Origin: Paenibacillus glycanilyticus
GTDB lineage: Bacteria; Bacillota; Bacilli; Paenibacillales; Paenibacillaceae
Assembly: GCF_023715145.1 (NCBI RefSeq)
Contig: NZ_JAMBNP010000002.1
Location: 841,440 to 905,439, forward strand
Length of the DNA: 64,000 nt
Direction: 5' to 3'
Part shown: positions 27,337 to 36,583 of the stretch, piece by piece
Layout of the letters: each line of letters opens with the position of its first letter
How positions within the stretch are numbered: position 1 is the stretch's first letter
Translations under genes and position numbers: made by a program
Notes under the pieces: generated by a model
The model's database searches: none
The model's input: the letters and a program-made list of their open reading frames with translations, nothing else
What the model was told of the DNA's origin: nothing

Positions 27337-30300
27337 ATGGAGATATCCGTTTATCGCCCGCAGAACCATGTAAGATTTATTACGGCAGCCGCTTTATTTG
27401 ACGGGCATGATGCATCAATCAACATTATGAGGCGGATTCTTCAAGCATCGGGAGTCGAGGTTATTCATCTTGGCCATAACCGGTCGGTACAAGAAGTAAC
27501 AAGCGCAGCCATACAAGAGGATGTGCAGGGAATTGCGATCAGCTCCTACCAAGGCGGGCATATCGAATATTTAACGTATATGTTCGATGTGCTGAAGCAG
27601 GCTGGCGCGGGACATATCAAAATTTTTGCTGGAGGGGGCGGCGTTATCATCCCTTCCGAGATTAATGCTTTGCATCGTTACGGCATTGCCAAAGTCTTTT
27701 CCCCCGAGGATGGGCGCAAGATGGGATTGCAGGGAATGATCAATCACATGATCGAATCCTGTGATTATCCGACTCCAAGACAGGCTGAGCTGGACTTGAA
27801 GCTTCTGAAGCAGCGCAATTGGGGAGCCGTCGCAAGGCTGATCTCGGCGGCGGAGGATTTGGCAGACGATGCCTGCATTGATGATTGCAGCGAAACTGCC
27901 CTTGTGCAGCTTAGGGAACAAATACCCGGCGTTCCGGTCCTTGGCATTACGGGAACGGGAGGCGCTGGCAAAAGCTCGCTGACTGACGAGCTGGTGCGCA
28001 GGTATCTGGATTTTTTTCCGAATCGTACGATCGCGGTTATTTCGGTTGATCCGACCAAGATGAAGTCCGGCGGCGCATTGCTTGGCGACCGTATTCGAAT
28101 GAACGCCATACATGATCCAAAAGCGTATATGCGAAGTATGGCGACTAGAAAGTCAAAGTCAGAGATTAGCGATGCGACAAGCGATGCTATCGCGGTTGTG
28201 AAGCACGCGGGGTATGACTTTGTGATCGTCGAGACAAGCGGAATCGGTCAAGGAGATGCTGCCATCGTTGAGCTGTGCGATATTGCCATGTACGTGATGA
28301 CAAGCGAATACGGCGCAGCCAGCCAGCTGGAGAAAATAGATATGATCGATTACGCAGACATCATCGTCATTAACAAGTTTGAGCGGCAGGGATCAGAGGA
28401 TGCCCTAAGAGACGTCCGCAAGCAATATAGAAGAAGCAGGCGGCAGGATAGCGTATCCAATGAGCAGGTTCCCGTGTTCGGAACGATGGCCAGCCAGTTT
28501 AATGATCCTGGCGTGACGATGCTTTTCCAGCATGTAATGAGGTCGGTCGAAGAGAAGATTGGCGGGAGCTGGCCGGTAAGGCGGGAAGAGTCCGGCTCTA
28601 GAGCGACGACGAGGAACATGATTATTCCGCAGGAGAGAACCGGGTATCTCCGGGAGATCGTTCAGACGGTACGGCAATATAAAAAGTTTATTGAGGATCA
28701 GGTTGCGGTCGTTCGCACGATTACCCAGCTCAAAGGGACCAGGCAGCTGATTTATGCGAATCAGGGGCGGCTGCTGTCGAGAGAGGAAACGACCCATTTC
28801 GCGGATAAGCTGGATGCCATGGCGGAGGAATGGGAAGCTCAGCTGCATCCGAGCTGCCGGAAGCAGCTGGCGGATTGGCCGGCGACCCGCCAGTCGTATC
28901 GGCCCATCGTCTTGGAATCGCTTTCGGGCAGCGCGGTGCCAAGAGTCAGTCTTCCTAAATTCCATGAGACGGGCGAATTGCTCCGCTGGCTGCTGAAGGA
29001 GAATTTACCGGGATACTTCCCTTATACGGCAGGGGTATTTGCGTTCAAGCGTACCGACGAGGACCCCAAACGTCAATTTGCAGGGGAAGGCACGCCGGAA
29101 CGGACGAACCGCAGGTTTCACTATCTGTGCCGGAACGATGAAGCGAAGCGGCTGTCCACCGCCTTCGACAGCGTTACCTTGTATGGGCAGGATCCAAGCG
29201 ACAGGCCGGATATTTACGGGAGAATCGGAAACAGCGGCGTGAATGTCTGTACCGTTGAGGACATGAAGAAGCTGTACGAGGGATTTGATCTCTGCCATCC
29301 CTCCGTCAGCGTATCGATGACGATTAACGGGCCGGCGCCTATTCTCCTTGCCATGTTCATGAATACGGCTATTGAGCAGCAGGTAGACAAATTCAAAGCC
29401 GAATACGGCCGGCAGCCAGAGCCAGCCGAGTGTCAGAAGATCAAGGCAGCGACGCTCCGATCCGTTCGGGGTACGGTGCAGGCAGATATTCTGAAGGAGG
29501 ATCAAGGCCAGAATACGTGTATTTTCAGTACGGAATTTTCGCTCAAAATGATGGGCGATATCCAGCAATATTTTATTGATCACGGAGTACGTCATTATTA
29601 CTCGGTCAGCATAAGCGGCTATCATATTGCCGAGGCAGGAGCTAATCCGGTTACACAGCTTGCCTTCACGCTCGCGAACGGCTTTACTTATGTCGAATAT
29701 TACTTGGCCAGGGGCATGCATATTGATGATTTCGCGCCTAATCTATCCTTCTTTTTCAGCAATGGCCTTGATCCCGAATACAGCGTGATGGGACGTGTGG
29801 CGCGCCGGATCTGGTCAACCGTCATGAAATACAAATACGGGGCTAACGAGCGGAGCCAGAGGTTGAAATACCATATTCAAACATCGGGACGCTCCCTGCA
29901 TGCGCAGGAGATGGATTTTAACGATATCCGCACAACGCTGCAGGCGTTAATGGCGACATATGATAACTGCAACTCCCTGCACACGAATGCTTATGACGAG
30001 GCGGTGACGACGCCTACGGAAAATTCCGTGCGCCGGGCGATGGCGATTCAGCTAATTATTAACCGGGAATTTGGGCTTGCGAAGAACGAGAATCCGCTTC
30101 AGGGCTCTTTTATCGTGGAGGAGCTTACGGACTTGATGGAGGAGGCCGTCCTGCAGGAATTCCAGCGTATTCATGAACGCGGCGGCGTGCTTGGCGCCAT
30201 GGAAACGCAGTATCAGCGAGGTAAAATCCAGGAGGAATCGTTATTTTATGAACAAAAAAAGCATGCGGGCGAGCTCCCGATTATCGGAGTAAATACATTC

Positions 30301-30567
30301 CTGAATCCCAAGCCTGAGGAAATCCATTCGGACACGGAGCTGGCCAGATCTACGGAAGAAGAGAAGCAGGCGCAAATAAGGCAGCTGCAGGCGTTCCAGA
30401 TAAAGCATCAGCAGGAATGCGCGGGAGCACTGGAGGAGCTGAAGCTGGCAGCCGTATCCGAAGGCAATCTGTTTGAAGCATTAATGGAGGTTGTAAAAAG
30501 CGCGTCAATCGGGCAAATCACGAATACGTTATTCGAGATCGGCGGGCAGTATAGAAGGAATATGTAG
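27337..30567 (+). CDS. icmF: Fused isobutyryl-CoA mutase IcmF (B12-dependent)
   Basis: A 1076-residue protein joining three parts in the order of known IcmF: a B12-binding domain (1-150, D-G-H-D-A-S with H25 as cobalt ligand, GGGGVIIP), a MeaB-like G-protein chaperone (about 195-420, P-loop [13 protein letters not shown] 203-215), and the acyl-CoA mutase barrel (about 560-1076, [40 protein letters not shown]). It interconverts isobutyryl- and n-butyryl-CoA (some also pivalyl-CoA), linking valine and butyrate metabolism. Full length, no interruption. Monocistronic, between two terminators. No other branched-chain acyl-CoA genes are adjacent. Confidence 0.95.
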   Translation: MEISVYRPQNHVRFITAAALFDGHDASINIMRRILQASGVEVIHLGHNRSVQEVTSAAIQEDVQGIAISSYQGGHIEYLTYMFDVLKQAGAGHIKIFAGGGGVIIPSEINALHRYGIAKVFSPEDGRKMGLQGMINHMIESCDYPTPRQAELDLKLLKQRNWGAVARLISAAEDLADDACIDDCSETALVQLREQIPGVPVLGITGTGGAGKSSLTDELVRRYLDFFPNRTIAVISVDPTKMKSGGALLGDRIRMNAIHDPKAYMRSMATRKSKSEISDATSDAIAVVKHAGYDFVIVETSGIGQGDAAIVELCDIAMYVMTSEYGAASQLEKIDMIDYADIIVINKFERQGSEDALRDVRKQYRRSRRQDSVSNEQVPVFGTMASQFNDPGVTMLFQHVMRSVEEKIGGSWPVRREESGSRATTRNMIIPQERTGYLREIVQTVRQYKKFIEDQVAVVRTITQLKGTRQLIYANQGRLLSREETTHFADKLDAMAEEWEAQLHPSCRKQLADWPATRQSYRPIVLESLSGSAVPRVSLPKFHETGELLRWLLKENLPGYFPYTAGVFAFKRTDEDPKRQFAGEGTPERTNRRFHYLCRNDEAKRLSTAFDSVTLYGQDPSDRPDIYGRIGNSGVNVCTVEDMKKLYEGFDLCHPSVSVSMTINGPAPILLAMFMNTAIEQQVDKFKAEYGRQPEPAECQKIKAATLRSVRGTVQADILKEDQGQNTCIFSTEFSLKMMGDIQQYFIDHGVRHYYSVSISGYHIAEAGANPVTQLAFTLANGFTYVEYYLARGMHIDDFAPNLSFFFSNGLDPEYSVMGRVARRIWSTVMKYKYGANERSQRLKYHIQTSGRSLHAQEMDFNDIRTTLQALMATYDNCNSLHTNAYDEAVTTPTENSVRRAMAIQLIINREFGLAKNENPLQGSFIVEELTDLMEEAVLQEFQRIHERGGVLGAMETQYQRGKIQEESLFYEQKKHAGELPIIGVNTFLNPKPEEIHSDTELARSTEEEKQAQIRQLQAFQIKHQQECAGALEELKLAAVSEGNLFEALMEVVKSASIGQITNTLFEIGGQYRRNM

Positions 30568-30600
30568 TTAGGTAATAGAAAATAAAGGAAATACGTCAAA

Positions 30601-30684
30601 TTGCCGAAGCGGGATATAACGCAGGAAGCGATTGACCGGGCATGGGCGAATGACAGGAAGCAGCGGGAAGAGAAAAGCGAGTGA
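30601..30684 (+). CDS. Possible 27-residue protein downstream of icmF
   Basis: TTG 30601 follows AAAGGAAA by 9 nt and opens 27 codons (PKRDITQEAIDRAWANDR, then a charged tail ending KSE) before TGA 30682. The composition is protein-like (amphipathic helix) but the frame is short and I recognise no family. It may be a small protein translated with icmF, a relic, or chance. Confidence 0.25.
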   Translation: MPKRDITQEAIDRAWANDRKQREEKSE

Positions 30685-30708
30685 AAATATGCAAATTTAT
30701 TTGACATT

Positions 30709-30749
30709 AAAAGCTGTACGGGGAGTTATTCTTTCTGTACAGCTTTTTT
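30709..30749 (+). terminator. Terminator downstream of icmF
   Basis: AAAAGCTGTAC (30709-30719) pairs perfectly with GTACAGCTTTT (30737-30747), 17-nt loop, followed by further Ts. It is 140 bp after the icmF stop, leaving room for the small frame at 30601. Confidence 0.8.
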
Positions 30750-30888
30750 GAGCCGAGAATACCATTGATCCGAAAAAAGCTTGAAGATAGAGCTTGGCAC
30801 AGGCTTATCACTCTGAGCTTGGCGGTTCCGGCGATCCGAGCCGGCAGAAGAAGCGGTTAAAAATGGAGGGATTAACTTCACGGGAAAA

Positions 30889-31302
30889 GTGTTAATCATT
30901 GGCGGAACGGGAATGATCAGCGAAGCGATCACCACGCGGCTGCTCGCACAGGAAATGTCCGAAGTGGTTCATCTGAATCGGGGCAGCAAGCCTTCGCCGG
31001 ATGGCGTCCGCCGCATTCACGCGGACCGCGGTCTTCTGCAGGCCATGCTGCCAAAGCGGGTGGAATGGTGCGCCGAGAATTTCAGGAATGTGACGATCTT
31101 CGATAATACGGCAGCCCGCAAGGAGGTGGGCTACCGGTACACGATCCGCTGGGAAGACGGCAGCCGGGCTGTTATTCGCGAGCTGGATCAACGGGGGCTG
31201 ATCGCAAGAAGCGGGGAGCTTCCCTTTTACGACCGGTTGCTGGAACGCTGGGAAGAGCATGCGAGCAGTCTCGTTCAAGAGATTCGTCCTTATGATCAAT
31301 AA
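30889..31302 (+). pseudogene. NAD-dependent epimerase-like gene with large internal deletion
   Basis: The frame encodes only 137 residues but holds both ends of an approximately 300-residue epimerase/SDR-type protein. The start is the NAD(P)-binding strand LIIGGTGMISEAITTRLL and NRGSKPSPDGVRRIHADR; directly after this comes a C-terminal section, KRVEWCAENFRNVTIFDNTA to ELPFYDRLLERWEEHA. Roughly 150-170 residues with the catalytic centre are missing, in frame, near residue 46. The start is also poor: GTG 30889 has GGAGGG 17 nt upstream, too far. The product is unlikely to be an active enzyme. Confidence 0.7.
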
Positions 31303-31462
31303 GGAAATGCCTAACCATTTTTTATCCAAAGTCAGACATAACTCCTGCGCATCTGATGGAAGCTCTCGAGGTACGACAACATCTCTGCTTAGCAGGAATG
31401 CGTGCCTGCTCCGGAATTGAAAAGGTTAGCGGCAAGTAATAAAATAACGGAAACGATTACAA

Positions 31463-31888
31463 GTAGGACAACCCTTCAACGAGATCTACTGTGCCAGCAA
31501 ATTCGCCGTTGAAGGTTTGATGGAGAGCCTCGCTACCTACTACAAGCCGCAATTTAATATCGATATTACATTACTTGAACCGGGGGCGATCGCAACGAAC
31601 TTCGTTCCAAGCGCAATAAGCCATATCCAGAACACCGGAGGCTTTCTAGACGATGAGTATAAGCCGATTTTGCAGGCTTATCTGGACACCTTCGCCAAGC
31701 GCAACTCCGTTCCACAGACCGCCGAATCTGTCGCTGACGTGATGATGGAGCTTGTGAACATGGAAGCGAAGCCCCTCCGCTTGCGCATATCGGAGAGTGC
31801 AGACAAGTTCACAGCCTTCAAAACGTCGGATGACCCAACAGGTTTGAAAGGGATACAGAATACGCGCAGCCTGCAACTGGGACTCTAA
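31463..31888 (+). pseudogene. Short-chain dehydrogenase remnant lacking its N-terminal half
   Basis: From about 31463 the frame reads QPFNEIYCASKFAVEGLMES, the Y-x-x-x-K active-site region of classical SDRs, then LLEPGAIATNFV and a normal C-terminus to TAA at 31888. The NAD-binding Rossmann half that must precede it is absent, and an in-frame stop lies just upstream (31445-31447). No ribosome binding site precedes the first ATG (31517). This is a truncated relic. Together with the deleted epimerase it marks a degenerate stretch. Confidence 0.7.
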
Positions 31889-31989
31889 GATCCTCGGATG
31901 TGAAGGGAAGGCGCTGGTGATCGGAGAACGATTCCGCCTCGCATAGGGACTGCCGGAAACGGACCGTTTCAGAATGGAGGGCAAAAAAA

Positions 31990-32898
31990 ATGACAGCTTT
32001 GCCAGATATGCGCTCGCTTCAAATTCATTGCATCGGAGATCTATGGGTGCAGTCGGGCTACACGCTTGGTCCGCGAACGATCTCCGATTTCGAACTCGTC
32101 TTTTTTCCTGAGGGTACGGGTACCGTTTATACGGCTCGCGGCAAGCCATCTGCTCTAGCGGAGCCGTGCATTCTAGTTACAAGGCCCGGGGAAGAGCATA
32201 GCTACCGCTTTGATTCGGAGAGTAACGTTCGTCATATGTTCATTCATTTCGAATCCATGTCCTTAAGGAACCGGGAGGTAGGATACGAAAGCTTGTTCGA
32301 AGGCGATTCCGTCTATCCGGCTGATCAGTTCCCGCTTGTTCCCGGCTTACTGAAAAAAATGCTGTGGATCGCAAACCGTCAGCCGCCTCATTGGCAAAGA
32401 AAATTGCTGGCGTTCATGCAAACCATATTGGAGGAGCTGGCTTCACCGGATGCTTATGCCCTTCAAGCGGCGGAGCTGCTTCCGATTCCGGTACAGCAAG
32501 CGATTGAATTCATGTCCCGGGATCTGTCCAAGGCGATCAGCATAGACGATATCGCCAGCCGCTCGGGCTGGTCGCACGGGCATTTCACGCGAATGTTCAC
32601 CGACTGCACCGGAATGTCGCCGAAGCGGTTTCTGCTGGAGCTCAGGCTGCGGAGAGCGGAGGAATGGATGTTAAGAGGCAAAGGAACGATCAAACAAATC
32701 TCTTTCCAGGTCGGCTTTTCGGATGAGCATCATTTCTCAAAAATGTACAAGAAAATTCGCGGCATCACGCCATCTGAATATATCAAGCGTTCTAATGCCC
32801 CATTATTTCGTCATACGGCTGAACCTCTTGCGATGGGTACCTCTGTTCATTATCCGGCAAACCGGTTAGTCATCGTTCAAGAAACGTACATCAAATAA
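31990..32898 (+). CDS. AraC family transcriptional regulator (cupin sensor)
   Basis: A 302-residue regulator: N-terminal cupin-like sensor (about 20-100, LGPRTISDFELVFFPEGTG and CILVTRPGEEHSYRFDSES), then two helix-turn-helix motifs at about 185-270 (ISIDDIASRSGWSHGHFTRM; TIKQISFQVGFSDEHHFSKM; KKIRGITPSEYIKR). This layout is typical of regulators of sugar or small-molecule genes in Paenibacillus. GGAGGG lies 9 nt upstream of the ATG. The PhyH-type dioxygenase starts 91 bp downstream on the same strand and is a plausible target. Confidence 0.9.
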   Translation: MTALPDMRSLQIHCIGDLWVQSGYTLGPRTISDFELVFFPEGTGTVYTARGKPSALAEPCILVTRPGEEHSYRFDSESNVRHMFIHFESMSLRNREVGYESLFEGDSVYPADQFPLVPGLLKKMLWIANRQPPHWQRKLLAFMQTILEELASPDAYALQAAELLPIPVQQAIEFMSRDLSKAISIDDIASRSGWSHGHFTRMFTDCTGMSPKRFLLELRLRRAEEWMLRGKGTIKQISFQVGFSDEHHFSKMYKKIRGITPSEYIKRSNAPLFRHTAEPLAMGTSVHYPANRLVIVQETYIK

Positions 32899-32989
32899 AT
32901 ACATCATTTATACGGGTTGCCCCATGGAGGAGATGGCAGACCTTCTTTTAAAATAAAAGTGCAGCGATATGATAAAGGAGGCACTTTTA

Positions 32990-33985
32990 ATGGGGAAATT
33001 CTACTTTCCGAAATCAAAGCACCGGGACGATCGATATTTGGTAAGCGTGGAGCAGTATAAGCAATACCATAAGGAAGGATATCTTATTGTACGGGGTTTG
33101 CTAGATTCGGAGCAGGTTGCGGAGCTGTACGAGCTGGCGGAAGAATCGAGGATGAGCAGGCTTGATCCAAGCAAGAAAGCCGACGAGAATAACCGCGATC
33201 CGTTAAAAGAAGAATTCGCCGCCGCGACGAGAATTCATATGTTATCCCGCGTAAATGCAGCCGCTGAGCGCGGAATGCTGAATCCCCGCCTTCTTGACGT
33301 GACGGAGGCTCTTATTGGCCCCGATGTCTATGCCTTGCAATCCATGATGTTCTTGAATCCTCCCGGCAAAGGCGGCCAGGGCTGGCATCAGGATTCCTGC
33401 TACATCCGGACGCATCCGGATACGCTGCTTGGCGCTTGGATTGCTCTGGAGGAGGTCGATGAAGAGAACGGCTGCCTCTGGGTCGTGCCGGGTTCGAATC
33501 ATGAACCGGTGTATCCTCCCGACGGAATGGGCGGAGGCAATATTCATGCGCTGGACGCGTTCGCCGATCTGCACGGCGTTCAAAACGTCAGTCACTTGGA
33601 CGATGAAGTGAATACGCTTTCCAAGGTGGTTGCAAACTATCCGCCGCCTATTCCCGTGAAAATGAGCGCGGGGGACGTCCTGTTCTTCGACTCCCATTTG
33701 TTCCATCGCTCGTATCCCAACCGCACGACGGACAGGTATCGCCGTTCGTACGTCTGTCATTACTGCAACGCGCGTTCCTGGGTACCGTGGGACCATGACG
33801 GTTTTGAGGGGGACTCGGGCAACTATCGCCAGATTTTGGCCAGAGGGAGCACGTCGCAGCCATATGCCGAGCCTGCCTTCGGAACGGAAGTGTATTTGAC
33901 GAGCGAGGAAGAGGCAGGCGAAAGCGTCGCGATGATGGGAATGGATAACGGCATGATGATGCCTATGGGCATGAAGAAGGAATAA
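32990..33985 (+). CDS. Phytanoyl-CoA dioxygenase (PhyH) family Fe(II)/2-oxoglutarate oxygenase
   Basis: A 331-residue non-haem iron dioxygenase. Metal ligands are H133 and D135 in GWHQDSCY and H239 in HLFHRSYPN; the arginine pair in TTDRYRRSYVCHY fits the 2-oxoglutarate site. The N-terminus contains YLIVRGLLDSEQVAELYELA. The C-terminus ends in a methionine-rich tail (MMGMDNGMMMPMGMKKE), unusual for the family. Members hydroxylate lipids, secondary metabolites or ectoine; the substrate here is unknown. ATG 32990 follows AAAGGAGG by 8 nt, preferred over the ATG 21 nt earlier. Downstream of an AraC regulator, before a bidirectional terminator. Confidence 0.87.
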   Translation: MGKFYFPKSKHRDDRYLVSVEQYKQYHKEGYLIVRGLLDSEQVAELYELAEESRMSRLDPSKKADENNRDPLKEEFAAATRIHMLSRVNAAAERGMLNPRLLDVTEALIGPDVYALQSMMFLNPPGKGGQGWHQDSCYIRTHPDTLLGAWIALEEVDEENGCLWVVPGSNHEPVYPPDGMGGGNIHALDAFADLHGVQNVSHLDDEVNTLSKVVANYPPPIPVKMSAGDVLFFDSHLFHRSYPNRTTDRYRRSYVCHYCNARSWVPWDHDGFEGDSGNYRQILARGSTSQPYAEPAFGTEVYLTSEEEAGESVAMMGMDNGMMMPMGMKKE

Positions 33986-34036
33986 ATGAGTAACGGCGCT
34001 GCAAGAGTGAGTATAGTCTGCTTGCTGCATATATCA

Positions 34037-34076
34037 AAAAGCCTCCAATCCCATGGATTGAAGGCTTCTTTTTTTC
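34037..34076. terminator. Bidirectional terminator between phyH-like and DUF2653 genes
   Basis: AAGCCTCCAATC (34039-34050) pairs with GATTGAAGGCTT (34056-34067), one mismatch, loop CCATG. There is a T run on the plus side and AAAAA upstream, which gives a T run for the minus strand. Confidence 0.85.
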
Positions 34077-34084
34077 TAACTAAC

Positions 34085-34369
34085 CTACTCTGCGATATCC
34101 GCCCACATTTCCTCTTCGTCCACATCCAGCTTGATGTTGGTACGGAAAACGCGGAGGTTGTACTGACGGTACATATATTGCTCAATCGCCTCGAGCAGAT
34201 TTGCTTCGATAATATATTGGCTCCGACCTTTAACCCATACCTCTGCGGTGAAGCCGTACTCTTCATCCCAAGCCAGCTGCACCTCCACGTCCGAAGGTTG
34301 CACGCCTCTTCGATCTGCCATATGCAGACAAACGGCATTAATAATTTCGTCCGTGTAGATTCTTGTCAT
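34085..34369 (-). CDS. DUF2653 (YxcD-like) protein
   Basis: A 94-residue acidic protein: IYTDEIINAVCLHMADRRGV at the N-terminus, then VEVQLAWDEEYGFTAEVWV and a C-terminal acidic run LDVDEEEMWADI. This matches the pattern I know for YxcD/DUF2653 proteins of Bacillales, whose function is unknown. It begins on the base next to the stop of the upstream membrane-protein gene (34370), so the two form an operon. Confidence 0.75.
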   Translation of the reverse strand: MTRIYTDEIINAVCLHMADRRGVQPSDVEVQLAWDEEYGFTAEVWVKGRSQYIIEANLLEAIEQYMYRQYNLRVFRTNIKLDVDEEEMWADIAE

Positions 34370-34798
34370 TTAGTAAGGTCTCCGTGTATCGGGATTATTT
34401 TTCTTCTTGAACATGCGGAACAGGGAAATCACGATTCTAACAAGTACAAAGATCGCAATCAGGTTGATGAGTAGACCGAAGAACTGACCCATCCCGCCCA
34501 TGTTGCCAAGCAGACCGCCGAACAGCATGCCTGCGAGACCGCCGATGAGCATACCTTTCATAAAGCCGCCGCCGCTGAAAAAGCCCTTGTTAGTTGTAGC
34601 TGCGCCTGTTTTGGTAGTTGCTGCACCGGTTTTGGTTCCGGTTGTTGACTCCTGAACGTTTGCTTGCTTCTTAGGCGTTTGCGTAAAGCTTTGCTTAGGC
34701 GATTTAAAACCCCCGCCGCGTTTTGCCGCATCTGCTGAACCAAGACCAAAAGTCAGGAACAATGCAAATGCCATGATGACCATTAACCCTTTTTTCAT
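34370..34798 (-). CDS. Secreted/membrane protein with Gly-rich C-terminal hydrophobic region
   Basis: A 142-residue protein with a signal peptide (VIMAFALFLTFGLGSADA, cleavage after ADA), a Lys/Thr/Gln-rich linker with tandem TKTGAAT repeats (about 50-70), a glycine-rich hydrophobic stretch (MKGMLIGGLAGMLFGGLLGN) and a final membrane segment (FFGLLINLIAIFVLVRIVIS) ending in a basic tail. It resembles the N-terminal half of bacterial Tim44-like membrane proteins, which also start with A-x-R-G-G-G-F. The role is unknown. AGGAGGAG upstream. Followed without gap by the DUF2653 gene. Confidence 0.75.
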   Translation of the reverse strand: MKKGLMVIMAFALFLTFGLGSADAAKRGGGFKSPKQSFTQTPKKQANVQESTTGTKTGAATTKTGAATTNKGFFSGGGFMKGMLIGGLAGMLFGGLLGNMGGMGQFFGLLINLIAIFVLVRIVISLFRMFKKKNNPDTRRPY

Positions 34799-34935
34799 TG
34801 TGTACGTCTCCTCCTGCTTCGATGTGTAGCGCTTTCGTTGCTATGATACACATTTACGGCTAATATAAACGGAGGTTTCAAAATATTTTTGTACACAATG
34901 TTCCAAATCATATATATGCAGAGGAGAGATGCCAT

Positions 34936-35469
34936 ATGACGTATCCATCCGCTTATATTTCTTATCTGGTCGAGTTCAACGGAACGAGGGATTTCTTCGA
35001 ATGCCATGAGCTGCTCGAGGAATATTGGAAGGAGCATCCGGGTGATCCGAGAGCCGCCATATGGGTAGGACTCATTCAATTGGCGGTTGGTCAATATCAT
35101 GAGCGACGGTCCAACTTGAAAGGCGCGGTCAAGATGTATGAGAAAGCGCTTGATAAGCTGGATTCGCGGTCGCTTGAGGAATTAGGACTGGATGGTTCTA
35201 GCGCTTTGGCCGAACTCAATGCCAGATATCAGTCATTACAGGATGGAAAAGAACTTCCTTATCGGGATTTGACGCTTATCGTAACGGATCCTGAGCTTGA
35301 GAAGCGGTGCATTCATTTATGCAACGCACTAAATGCAAAGTGGGGAAGTTCCAGCCCCATGGAGCTGGAATCCCTGATTCACCGTCATAAATTGCGCGAC
35401 CGCAGTGATGTGCTGGCGGAGCGGGCAGCAGCCATTGAAGAGAAAAAAAAGAACCGGACCGTGGAATAG
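34936..35469 (+). CDS. DUF309 family protein
   Basis: A 177-residue helical protein. The family signature FNGTRDFFECHELLEEYWKE is near the N-terminus, followed by WVGLIQLAVGQYHERRSNLKG with TPR-like helices (GAVKMYEKALDKL). The remaining third, PYRDLTLIV to the end, is charged. DUF309 proteins are widespread in Bacillales and their function is unknown. GAGGAGAG lies upstream of ATG. The 3' end overlaps the terminator of the converging carbonic anhydrase gene. Confidence 0.85.
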   Translation: MTYPSAYISYLVEFNGTRDFFECHELLEEYWKEHPGDPRAAIWVGLIQLAVGQYHERRSNLKGAVKMYEKALDKLDSRSLEELGLDGSSALAELNARYQSLQDGKELPYRDLTLIVTDPELEKRCIHLCNALNAKWGSSSPMELESLIHRHKLRDRSDVLAERAAAIEEKKKNRTVE

Positions 35470-35484
35470 CCACCGATTCGGTTC
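35443..35484 (-). terminator. Terminator of the carbonic anhydrase gene
   Basis: A two-step hairpin: GAACCG (35451-35456) with CGGTTC (35479-35484), and inner GTGG with CCAC. On the minus strand it is followed by an 8-T run (complement of the A run 35443-35450). It is inside the 3' end of the DUF309 gene. Confidence 0.8.
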
Positions 35485-35498
35485 CTTTGTTATGTTCT

Positions 35499-36062
35499 TT
35501 ATTTTTGATAGCCGTCAACAATCAGGTCAAGCGCGCCTGTGTCCGGATGAATGGCAAGGCCGTGTACAGGAGTGTTCGGCGGCAGAAGCGGGTGATTGCG
35601 CACGATGCTGACGCTCTTCTCAACGCTGTCGCGCAGGTTGTCAAAGCCGGTCAGCCAACGGTTCAAGTCGACGCCGGAATGGCGGAGCGTATTGATCGTT
35701 TGCTCGGAAATGCCGCGTTCCAGCATGTGGCCGACAACAGTCTCCGGATCGATTCCCGTCATGCCGCATCCATGGTGGGCGATAATAAATACTTCGTCCG
35801 CTTTCAGCTCGTACAGAGCAACAAGAACGCTGCGCATGATGTTGCCGAAAGGCTGCGTAATAATCGCGCCGGCGTTTTTAATGATTTTCGCGTCGCCATT
35901 TTTCAAATTGAGTGCTTTAGGAAGAAGTTCAACAAGACGGGTGTCCATGCAAGTGACAACAACGATCTTGCGGTTAGGGAACTTGTCCGTTAGAAACTGC
36001 TCGTATTCTTTGTTTTCAACGAAGGCTTTGTTGTGATTAAGAATTTTTTCAAGGTTGTTCAT
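35499..36062 (-). CDS. Beta-class carbonic anhydrase
   Basis: A 187-residue zinc enzyme interconverting CO2 and bicarbonate. The metal ligands are visible: C38 and the dyad D40-R42 in VVVTCMDTRL, then H96 and C99 in FIIAHHGCGM. Length and the NAGAIIT segment fit the short clade of beta-carbonic anhydrases found in Bacillales (YtiB-like). AGGAGG precedes the ATG. It is followed by a strong terminator. The HesB-like gene upstream is on the same strand but 67 bp away. Confidence 0.92.
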   Translation of the reverse strand: MNNLEKILNHNKAFVENKEYEQFLTDKFPNRKIVVVTCMDTRLVELLPKALNLKNGDAKIIKNAGAIITQPFGNIMRSVLVALYELKADEVFIIAHHGCGMTGIDPETVVGHMLERGISEQTINTLRHSGVDLNRWLTGFDNLRDSVEKSVSIVRNHPLLPPNTPVHGLAIHPDTGALDLIVDGYQK

Positions 36063-36129
36063 TCGAAAATCCTCCTAAAAATGAATTGCCGCAAAAAAAA
36101 AGTAAATCATGAGCCGGATACCGAAAAAA

Positions 36130-36450
36130 TTAGCTCTTCAAAAAACGCAGGTCGAGCGTATAGATTTGGCTGTCGCTCTTGAGACTGTACGCATTGCTTT
36201 GGGCATTATAATCAATGCGCAGCTCAGGCTCGAAAAAGACTTCATGGCGAGGCTCATACCAAAAAGGCAGAGGATTGCCTTGCGCAAGCCGGTCATCCGG
36301 ACCGTCTTGCCCGATAAGCTGAAGAGTCGGAATGCCGCTGACCACACAGCCGCAGCCTTCGGTGTCATACAGCAGCTTGAGCTGTTTGGTACCGTCCTCC
36401 AAATAAGGGGTCAGAGCCTCAACAGCCGCAGGAGTAAACGAAATATTCAT
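36130..36450 (-). CDS. HesB/YqkB-like iron-sulfur biosynthesis fold protein
   Basis: A 106-residue protein with MNISFTPAAVEALTPYLEDG and LKLLYDTEGCGCVVSGIPTL, which match the Fe-S_biosyn (HesB-like) YqkB-type proteins of Bacillales. The usual three-cysteine arrangement of IscA is reduced to one C-G-C pair, as in that branch, so a true Fe-S scaffold role is uncertain. GAGAGG upstream. Probably co-oriented with, but not necessarily co-transcribed with, the carbonic anhydrase. Confidence 0.75.
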   Translation of the reverse strand: MNISFTPAAVEALTPYLEDGTKQLKLLYDTEGCGCVVSGIPTLQLIGQDGPDDRLAQGNPLPFWYEPRHEVFFEPELRIDYNAQSNAYSLKSDSQIYTLDLRFLKS

Positions 36451-36583
36451 CGTAGGTTCCTCTCTTTCTCTTTACTCTACTAATGATAAAAAGGTTAAAG
36501 TTGATTATACGTTTTGTAATCGGTAAGATCAAGTTAAGCTCTGTAGAAACGAGCAAATTGGAATAGGGAAGGTGGATGGAACA

